Translations under genes and position numbers: made by a program
The notes under the pieces: model-generated
Seen by the model: the letters and a program-made list of their open reading frames with translations, nothing else
What the model was told of the DNA's origin: nothing
Databases searched by the model: none
Part shown: piece after piece, positions 55,661 to 64,000 of the stretch
Layout of the letters: every line of letters begins with the position of its first letter
Numbering within the stretch: position 1 is the first letter of the stretch
Assembly (NCBI GenBank): GCA_028583405.1
Contig: CM053248.1
Span: forward strand, 21,445,139 to 21,509,138
Length of the DNA: 64,000 nt
Source: Pogonophryne albipinna
Taxonomy: Eukaryota > Chordata > Actinopteri > Perciformes > Artedidraconidae
Reading direction: 5' to 3'

Positions 55661-56146
55661 TTAAAGGGGCCATGTTCTGCTCATTTCCAGGTTCATATCA
55701 GTATGTAGTGTCTCCACTGGGACATGTCTCCATGCTTTAATGTTCAAAAAGCTCTTTATTGTTCTCATACTGCCTGTGCTGCAGCACCTCTTTTCACCCT
55801 CTGTCTGAAACCAGAGCCCAGTCTGCTCTGATTGGTTAGCTGGCCGGCTCTGTTGTGATTGGTCAACCGCTTAGAGATGTGTCGGAAATGTCCCGCCTCT
55901 TTTCCTATCATGTACAATGTGTTAGAGCACTAGCCAATAGAAGCCCGAATGTGGCATATTGATGTCATTATGTTACTCAAGTAAACAAAGGAGTCCAATG
56001 GAGGCGTTTCAGGCGGGGGGAGGGGGCGAGTGTGTGGGAGAGAACACAGGGATTTTAGCCTTTGCAGACCATTTACATGCACACAATTCTATAGAACACA
56101 CTACAGGAAAGAGAAAACCCCAAAAAGCAGAATAGGGCCTATTTAA
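55661..56146. mobile_element. MITE with TTAAAGGGGCC termini
   Basis: TTAAAGGGGCCATGTTCTGC on the left is mirrored by GCAGAATAGGGCCTATTTAA on the right. It contains CTCTGATTGGTTAGCTGGC and CCAATAGAAGCC, the inverted CCAAT-like boxes common in this fish repeat type. Confidence 0.82.
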
Positions 56147-59100
56147 AGTATCAAATCCCCTGGACAATACTGTGTGTGTGAAAAGGAAATGATCAAAGTA
56201 GAATCTGAGTTTTGGCTGCTCTGATGAAGATTGATTCTTTGCAGACCGTTGAGGATGAGCAGCCGGCTGAATGAAACACATTTAAAAAGCCTTTCACGTG
56301 CTCTGAAAGCTCATATTGTGTGTAACTATGTTGGAACAGGCTGTACGAGGAGGAAGAATCCAAGCTTGACACAGCTTAAGTTAAACAATGACAGAAAACA
56401 GTATGTGGTGGCAGGGCTCTGCTCGGAGCGTCAGGGGGACAGTGCTGCCTCTGTGCTTTATTCTGGGAAAATAGGAGGAGCAGACAGGTGCACCAGCCTG
56501 ATATTATACAGTTCACGCCTCTGTTCACTGCAGCAGAGCAGACACTTTCATCAAAAAAACAAGCAGACATAAGGTTTGCTGTGGCCACATTGTTTTTGTC
56601 AGCTTTTGTAGATTGATGCTGTAGTAAAATAGCCTCTGGTTTAAAAACAATTTGAATCAAAATGCATTCAGTTGCCAGAGGCAAGTGCACACACTGCACC
56701 ACTTTTCTGCTGATCCTGGAACAGGCATCATTTGGTGTTTACTGCATCCATCACCAAACACGAAACAGGATGATTTTTCAAAGTGAGTGGGATGGCGTCA
56801 AAATAAGTAAAACGGACTGTACAGTTTAAAGTGACAGGGATCAACTTACAGTATAATGTACTGATATGGTATTAAAAAATGACTCCCATTATGTGTAAAT
56901 GACAGTTACGTCTGCAATCATTTTGAATCTTTCCCTATGAAAGGGATGTGTTTGAATATCTGATATCAAGCCATGAGCTCACTCCGGACTCTGTAAACAT
57001 AGACTTTATGCCAAAACACAACAACAAGTGAGTGTTTGCTTTCAGGCCCTCTGGGTGATACATTTTTAAAAAGCAATAAGGGAAATGAGCCAGAAAATAA
57101 AACAGAGTTGATATTCAGAGCAGCACGAGACACTGCGGCCCTGAATACTAATCCTGGCGGTCTGTGAGGAGGGGGTGCAGCGCTGGGCCGGACCGCATCA
57201 GCATGTCAAGTGGAGGTCAGCCGTGTTCTAATTACTGTTACGGCTAATAGGAGCTACTGTCAAAGACACTGAACACGTTTACAGGCACTAAATATTCAGG
57301 GTTTTGCCCTTACGCTGTTTATGACTAATGACAATGAATATTCCACCAATATTCCTTTTTACATGCCATCGTGCAAACCAAAATGAATAGGTTTTTTGAA
57401 AGTATTTTCAACGTGGCGGAAATTCTTGACCTTTGCAACAAAGTGCTCCTTGGTCATTCTGTCAACAACATTCTTTCATAACTTTAAAAGTAAATGTTTT
57501 TCTCCTTTCGACCAGAGGGTTAGTTTTTCTTCTCTGCATGCATCTCTACTTGTTTTGCAGTATAAACCCCTATTGAGATGCATATTCCAAATCCGCTTTA
57601 CGTATCGATAAAAAGGTTCTAACCTGAACAATATAAGCATACACCACATTGCTCAGTGGCGCATGAAGCCAAAATGGCCTGACTTGAGAGAAAAAGTACC
57701 CGTATCGGCGCCCATAGAGCATGTTGTAATACCGCCGTTTGGACACTTGGAATATTTGTTTCAATGTCCAGTTCAATTCCTCGGGTCTTGGAATCAACAA
57801 ACACAATATGCTGTTTCCTGTTTTAAACTCTTCACTGCCCTGTTCCAAATCAAAGTGGAATATTAGCTTGCATGTAAACGTAGTCAGTGTCTGAGTAGTC
57901 ATGACCTGATGCATGAAAGCTGAGCCTCTAAATACATCTGGGCTCCTGTGGATGAGCGGCTTCGGGTTGTTTGGAAAATATAGACTGTAAATAAACTTCT
58001 AAATGGGGTCCTGCATGTTTAATGTTGTAAATTCATGAATGAATCAGGACAGATTCCTGAAACTGCCCCACATGCGGAGAGGAAAATATGGATCGGTGTG
58101 AAGCAGTTAAAGCTCTTCCCCGGCTGGGACTGACTGGCTGTTATCTTTTTCTCAAAGCTCTTTTTTTTATTTTTAAGAGTGCCGTGGTCAAGGATGGGTC
58201 AAGGCTGCTGCAGTCTGCAGGTCGGGGCAGCAGGGAGGGTCTGCCGGAGCTGATAAGACGAGAGCAGCTGCACATCTCAGAGGCCCAGCACTGGGTCTAA
58301 CCTCCTGTTCACACACACTCTCAAGTGTCCCACTCACCATGAGCCTTTCTGCTCGGATTTTATTCATCCTGTTGCTAATGTTATTGTGTTAAAATGAAAC
58401 ATTTTCTTATTTAAGAAATATTTAACTTTCTATCTGAATTGATGTGATTTGAATTTTTGTGTTTCCCAAACAGTTTTTTCAAAGTTTGGCAATTGCAACA
58501 TTTTTAGATTTTTTTCATGATGGACAGTAACCTGAGATATGTGATGGCTTCCAACAGCGAAATGTCACACTCTTCAAGTAAATGATCTATGTGCCCTTTT
58601 TTTTGTTGCCTATGCTGCACATAAAATGGCGATGGTGCAGTCAAAACAGATGGGCTTTTAGTCTGAGACGTAATATAGGTAAACTTTCTGCTTTCCTGAA
58701 ATCAATGGGGATGTGGTTATTTCAGGGATGGCGGGGATTGAGGTGGTCGTGCAGGTCTGCCCCCCCCCCCAGATGTGTGCACCACGCTGATGACCAGGTT
58801 GATGGAGCATCTGCAGGCCATTGTTTTGACCTGGTCAGGGGTTCACACAAACAGAAGCCGTGCAATTCATCACTGAGAATGAGACCCCTATGCTATGCTA
58901 TGCTATAACATGACTGTCACTCACTAGCAAATTAAATGTCTAAGTTTTGTCTGAAAAATCGTTCTTGAAAGAAAAAACGCACTTATATTGTCCTACAAGT
59001 AAGTGACATTTTAAAATGGGATATTCAAACTAAAAGTAGTGGGGGTCTTAAAAATAAAACAGTTCAAAGTTACAAAGATACAGTTGCTTGAATGATTTAA

Positions 59101-59249
59101 ATCATGGTTTAACTTCCATATGTGTTTTGTTCGTTCTCAATGTCTTCTCTTGTACCTATCTTATATGTGTTTCTGCACACATTAAACTGAAAGGCTCCTC
59201 CGCATAAACACCTTTTCCTGGCGACCTTGCGTCTTGTGCTTCACTCTTG
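56147..59249. other. Non-coding, possibly intron or intergenic
   Basis: No coding exon is supported on either strand. The block at about 57100-57340 has a low-repeat, mixed composition with several TAAT cores and looks like a candidate conserved non-coding element. A TGCTA-type short repeat occurs at 58891-58906 and a C10 run at 58761-58770. Confidence 0.4.
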
Positions 59250-59781
59250 TCATCTTGCATAATGTGTCGTAGCATTAGAGCTGTTAAAAGGCAGTTCAGC
59301 GTAAGCTAGCTTGTTGGATTGGCCTCTTGGCTGTTCAACACCAGCAGAGCACTGAGAAGAAGAGAGTGAGAGATGAGGAGTCAGGGAGAGACTACACGGC
59401 TGGATCATGGGGAGGAAATATCAATTTGATATGAAACTGTTCCGTGGCATCACTGTAGATTATTATGGAAGAGAAAGATGTCTGTGAATAGATCTGACTA
59501 TTATAGTAAAGCTAGTTTAATCAGTCACAAGCACCACCACGACCTTCCTCTGGAAATCAAAACATCGAACATAATCGAACGACAAAAACTTGATCTCTAA
59601 GCAAGCTAGGTTAGATCCAGTAACTCAAATGTCATAACACACACCAAGATCTGGTAAAAACCAAGGTTTCTGTAGATAGTCGCCCCTCTGCTGTTTGAGT
59701 AGTCTCTGATAGTCTGCTGGTGGGCCGGGGTTCCTCTGAAGCGCAGCAGAGAGGAGGCAGATGGAGCGTCAGGTGGAGGGT

Positions 59782-59934
59782 TTAGAAGTGGAATACCTGC
59801 TGCTGGCCCTGGACTTTGGGGAAATCCTCTTTCTGCTTGCGCGTTTTGGGCCGCTCCAGGCTGCCTTGCTGAAGGTGTTTGAGCCGGGCTGCCACCGTGG
59901 GGCCCTTGGTCGGCCCCGGAGAGTGAGTGCTGTT
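59782..59934 (-). CDS. Terminal coding exon of the minus-strand gene
   Basis: 153 nt, phase 0, ending in TAA at 59782-59784. Acceptor CTCCCACAG. It encodes NSTHSPGPTKGPTVAARLKH, LQQGSLERPKTRKQKEDFPK and VQGQQQVFHF. Third-position composition is GC-rich, as in true exons here, and unlike its AT-rich surroundings. Confidence 0.8.
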   Translation of the reverse strand, partial: NSTHSPGPTKGPTVAARLKHLQQGSLERPKTRKQKEDFPKVQGQQQVFHF

Positions 59935-62900
59935 CTGTGGGAGCAGGGACAGGGCAGGTATAAGACTTGTTTACATCATAATACATACCATTAGTGTTCA
60001 CTACATGAACTTGGCATAATAACACTACATATGTGATTGTTGATCATCTCTTTCCAAAATAATGGGCATTAATCTGCTGCTATTCTAATAAATAGACCGA
60101 AGCACCGTTTGGATGTATGTTTAACTCTTTGTGGACATGTTAGAGCAGGTTTTCAACATCGAGGTATTACAAAAACTATTGTAATTATTTAAGAGACATT
60201 GCATATTTAGCCCAGTACAAAACTAACAAACAAGGAAGAGTCACCAGCAACGGCCTTTAAAGACATTCCAATCCCAAAATGTCTTATATAAACCCGATTT
60301 AGAAACCTGACTAACTTTATAAACTTGTAGAGATATACTTTAAAATAAAAAAATAGCTTTCCCTCATGTTAAAACATAAACATATTTTTTAATAATAAAT
60401 ATTCAACCCTTAGAGATATTTCAGATTATGAGAGTCCTAGGTTGAAAGATATCTGGTTATGTTACAATTATAGTGTCAACATCACTGCCATATAAAGGAA
60501 CATCCCACCTTTCAAATGAATATTTTCCCTGAGGAAAACTTGGTAGACCTTTCTTAGAAAATGGGAGAAATATTTCTCTTTCACACAAACAATGAGGGCA
60601 TAATAATATCTGGGTAAATCAAATATGGACACAAAGACAGTAGTCCAAGTAATGTTACAGGCACTCCCAGAAGGGTCCAGTTCAGCTCCTTAACCTTTTA
60701 TACATTCAGAAAACAGCAAATGCACAGCAAATGAAAGTGCTCTACCATTTGAAATATGATTTGAACTATTAGACTTTGTGTTATTCTGCTGCTTAAAACA
60801 TAGCACAGGGCCCCTCCATGAGAGAAGATTTCTGTCTGCAGCTCTGAACCTGAACCCCCCTCTGTCACCTTCCCTCCCCCTCACTGTCCTTTCTTTCTTT
60901 TGACAGCTACCTGCTTGTCGTCGTTGTGCAATAATTCCAACAAAAAGCAGAAAAAGCGACTCTTTGCTCTCTGTTAGATGTCACCAGAGCTGTCGGGAAG
61001 TGCTCTCTCTGCTCACAGACTGCCAGAAAGTGAATACATGGTCTGCCTGAATCTGTGACTCACTGCACATCACACCATCAATTACAATGTGTACACTGCT
61101 AAAGCTGCAGTTAACTGAGACCATCAAACACAAACAAACATTACATTATGTGCAGAGCTCAGAGGAAGCAGGAAGCAGCAGAGGAACTGTTAACAAGGTC
61201 AGAAAGAGAAGTTCAGTAGAGCATCTGCGTTCAAATGTTTTTATCTTTTCTATTTGGTTAACTTGGTCTTCTATAGTAGATACTTGAAAGAAACGTCCAA
61301 ATAATGTTGTGATTGAGATGTAGAAGTGTTACTGGAACATAACATTTCTTGATGGTTGATTAATAGAATTAGACTTTTTGTCAGAATTTGACTTTTTGTC
61401 AGAGTTTGAATTTTTCTCTCAAAATATGCCTTTTTCTTAGAATTTGACTTTTTGTCAGAATTTGACTTTTTTTTTTTTAAATGTGGCTTTTCTTTTAAAA
61501 TAATTTTGTGACATTCTCACTGAAGAGACTTGCACTTATTTGCCCTGGACTTCTACTTTCAGACGTAGTTAATTATGAAGTTTTTACCCTATCCGATAAC
61601 AATCCAATGCAGAGGCAATAATGTAATATAATACGTTATTTTATTATATTAAATATTTATATATGTATTTTTATATAGTCTTAAAGTTACAATCGGCCCT
61701 TTGAGTGCAACCATAATGCTGATGTGGCCCGTGATGAAATTTAGTTTGACACCCCAGCTTTAATCCAATAAGTGTTATTTCAAATCCAAAAATGATTTCC
61801 TTAGGATGTTGTAAGGTAAACTTAGTCAAGAGTAAGTCCCTTAGATGCACAAGTATTCTGTTGCTATAGTAACCATTTCCTCAGGACTTTTTAAAGGGAT
61901 CTATACCACCAGTCTTATAATAGTGAAATCATTTGTGGGACGATGGCTTTAATTATGGTGATTAAAGACAAGGAGCCTTTCTAAGACAACCTCTGGACCC
62001 TAAGAGATGTTTTAGAAAGTAATAAAGGGACTGTGTATTTCAAAATAAAAACTAATATATTATACATATACATGTTCTTATTGTATTGTGTATCATATTC
62101 TTCGCGGAGAGCAACATCGTTCCAGTTTTGTTTCTTTTTGTGTATTTGATTTGTTGCTAGGGACGATAATGCAGGTTAAGTTAAAAAAATGTGTTGCTTA
62201 GTAAACTAACATAAACTAAGGTAAAAGCCTTAAACACATGGGCAAGGAATCAACCTCAGAGGCTTTATGCAACATTACTACATTATTTGCTTAAGGGACT
62301 ACATTTCAGAAAAATTCCAAACTTAGAGTAGTTTCAAAACTTTACACAATGAAAGACTGTGTACACCTCTCTGTGTTCTCTGTGATTAAAACTGACTTAA
62401 AACACTTTGAAAAGATGTGTTTTGTAATCTTGATCCGTGGAGTTGACAGTTTGGGTGTTAGTAGTTTTAAAAGCTGTAGTAAAGTAGAGAATCAAAAAGG
62501 GAAGAGGACGGCAAAGGGGAGTCAGTAGAAGCACAGTCCAGAGGCGTGGCAGCCGGAGAGGGCCGCTTTTTACTTTACCTTTCTGCCCAAGGACCCAAAG
62601 ATGCAGCGAGGGGTGGGGGTGGCCTTTGGTTGGGTGCTTTTATTACAATCTTTTACAGGTATTCTTTGAAATATCTGTGATCCGTGATGTGAGAGAGTGT
62701 GGCAGAAACATGTTAAAACACCAAGCTTCAGGAGCACAAATCAACAATGTGTTGAGAATAAATCAGTTATTTACCTCGAGCTCGGCTATGATCCTCTCTT
62801 CGTCGTCGTCGTCCTGAATGCCGGACGCTGCGATCACAGGTGGGGTGGAGGCGGGGCGGGGGGTGTCACAGGGGGTCCGCCTCAGCTTCACCAGAGTTTT

Positions 62901-63645
62901 AGGCATGTCACCATCTTCTTCCATCTTAAAGGAGAATGTAAGAGGTTAAATGCCCAGGTAGTAGAATGCATACAGCGCACAGTCTGCACCTTCAAATGGA
63001 CCAGCAATTACTTCCAGACAGTTATTTGTATTTCCACAAAAGCCTCATTGGTGACTTAAAAATATTTTGGGATTTACACAGATTAACCATTTCAGAAGGT
63101 ATTCTTTTTAAGTACAATGATATTCTACGGTCCTATTTTGTCATTATATTTGTATGTGATGATATGCTGAATATTATTGGGCTTTGCACTGTTAGCCTCT
63201 TAAGCCCTGAGCCTGTTTTTCAGGTTTCAGGCTCGAAAATGCCACTAACACAACAAAGACTATATCTTCACTTCTAAAAGGGGTAAATTAATCATCTTTT
63301 CTCTCAAAGCAAGGTTACATCTGTGAGTTGGATGTAGAAGTGTCAGAATCAATATAGATGTTTTTATTTTAAAGTAAATTCAGATGGAACATAGTAAAAA
63401 CATGTAAATTCTAATGTCCGCCTAAAAAATACCCATTACTTATAGTAAAAACCACCCTTGAATGATGGGTTAGTAGACTAAAAGCTTTAGGAATCCAAAC
63501 TATAACATATAATAAGTACCCTGTATCAAGATTGATGCAAAACAAGTGAAATTTGACCTTTTTTAGAGAGATTTAGAAAAATAAAGTCCAGGCGGACTCA
63601 CCTCTGGGTAATTTGGGAACCATCGGTTCCATTTGAACTTTTTCA
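59782..63645 (-). CDS. 3' end of an unrecognised minus-strand gene (three exons)
   Basis: Three exons with correct splice sites join in phase: 63602-63645, 62775-62924 and 59782-59934. The C-terminal 114 residues run from a Trp-rich KKFKWNRWFPNYPE, through MEEDGDMPKTLVKLRRTP and an acidic DDDDEERIIAELE, to the basic PKTRKQKEDFPKVQ and end QGQQQVFHF. The alternation of basic and acidic helices suggests an intracellular protein or cytoplasmic tail. I do not recognise the family. The rest of the gene is beyond 64000. An ATTAAA-type signal on the minus strand lies at 59516-59521 and an AATAAA at 58358-58363. Confidence 0.75.
59935..62774 (-). other. Intron of the minus-strand gene
   Basis: No further exon could be supported. 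Bases 61366-61500 hold tandem copies of AGAATTTGACTTTTTGTC. A strong plus-strand acceptor-like pyrimidine tract with CAG at 60904-60906 has no associated coding sequence. Confidence 0.55.
61366..61500. repeat. Short tandem repeat (TTTGACTTTTTGTCAGAA type)
   Basis: About six diverged copies of an 18-19-bp unit. Confidence 0.8.
62775..62924 (-). CDS. Exon of the minus-strand gene (acidic helix)
   Basis: 150 nt, phase 0 to 0. Acceptor CTTTAAG, donor GAG/GTAAAT. It encodes MEEDGDMPKTLVKLRRTP, a Thr/Pro-rich stretch, and DDDDEERIIAELE. It begins with ATG, but the preceding exon joins in frame, so this Met is probably internal. Confidence 0.75.
63602..63645 (-). CDS. Exon of the minus-strand gene (KWNRWFPNY)
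   Basis: 44 nt. The acceptor is TTTTTACAG and the donor GAG/GTGAGT. It starts with two bases of a split codon and encodes KKFKWNRWFPNYPE. Of three frames only this one joins the next exon without a stop. Confidence 0.72.
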
Positions 63646-64000
63646 CTGTAAAAATCATTTTATTACTTTGAATTTTCACTATAGGTATTCATTCCATCCA
63701 AATACAACTGTTGTGAAAAAAATAAAAAATAAAAATAAAATATAAGAACATACTCTGTTATCCTCTTAGGCAAGGCAAGTTTATTTATATAGCACTTATA
63801 GGCCCCACGGACCGAAATCGCGTCATTTGCAGGAAACAACGTCTAAGGAACCTTACTATTTAATAAACTATGAATATTTTATATCCATATAACGGGGAAA
63901 AACTCATTTAACTGATCTTTTTAGTTTATTTTTTCAAAAAAAACACAATGCTAACAGTGAGCATCTGAATTAGCCCCGAGCGAAAAATGCTAACCTATTA
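63646..64000 (-). other. Intron of the minus-strand gene with a LINE/SINE tail fragment
   Basis: The block 63771-63810 (GGCAAGGCAAGTTTATTTAT) matches a very common teleost interspersed repeat end. No exon is seen before the window edge. Confidence 0.5.

Noticed and set aside
59250..59353. 34-codon minus-strand frame after a CTTCTTCTCAG acceptor, as an alternative last exon
   Set aside because: The acceptor is good but the frame is short, with no recognisable protein, and lies beyond the stop at 59782. Keep only as a possibility for RNA-seq.
60850..60910. Strong plus-strand 3' splice site (pyrimidine tract plus GACAG)
   Set aside because: Nothing coding follows in any phase, and the host gene here is on the other strand.

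Overview
The window is vertebrate nuclear DNA, most likely from a ray-finned (teleost) fish. The coding exons are small and separated by GT-AG introns. The intergenic and intronic DNA is full of repeats I associate with teleost genomes: tRNA-derived SINEs whose tail reads GTCGCTTTGGATAAAAG, short inverted-repeat DNA elements, LINE fragments of the CR1/L2/Rex1 type, and long CA/GT microsatellites. No species can be assigned from the sequence alone.

Region 1 (1-39,980, + strand) is dominated by one gene, a formin-like protein that best matches FMNL1. I reconstructed 26 coding exons from splice sites, reading phase and protein similarity. The first in-window exon (8205) already lies inside the GBD/FH3 region, so the start codon and first exon are upstream of the window. 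Bases 1-8204 are then intron. Domain order is GBD/FH3, a charged coiled coil, a short proline-rich FH1, a complete FH2 and a C-terminal DAD. The exon phases close exactly: 3,093 nt, or 1,030 residues plus stop, when the 80-nt exon at 37716 is skipped. Including that exon swaps the C-terminus. Introns carry a LINE, SINEs and several DNA-transposon remnants, and one intron uses a GC donor.

Region 2 (39,980-50,600) is intergenic except for one apparently intronless 307-codon gene on the - strand (41344-42267). It lies tail-to-tail with the formin gene and encodes a glycine-zipper-rich, probably membrane-inserting protein that I do not recognise. The rest is mobile DNA: a 2.1-kb element with ~400-bp inverted arms ending in perfect hairpins (42.97-45.09 kb), a MITE with a TTA target duplication (46.4-47.2 kb), and a LINE reverse-transcriptase fragment split by a solo LTR (48.0-49.1 kb).

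Region 3 (50,600-64,000) appears to hold the 3' parts of one or two - strand genes. Three well-phased coding exons (63602-63645, 62775-62924, 59782-59934) form the C-terminus of an unrecognised protein. A weaker candidate terminal exon at 53829-53994 is followed by about 3 kb that looks like 3' UTR and contains an AATAAA at 50715-50720. Between them is a 1.4-kb stretch that is almost pure purine on the + strand.

The most interesting single signal is a 101-unit GT tract that ends 8 nt upstream of the exon at 9439, where the polypyrimidine tract should be. That exon is 84 nt long, so skipping it would keep the reading frame.
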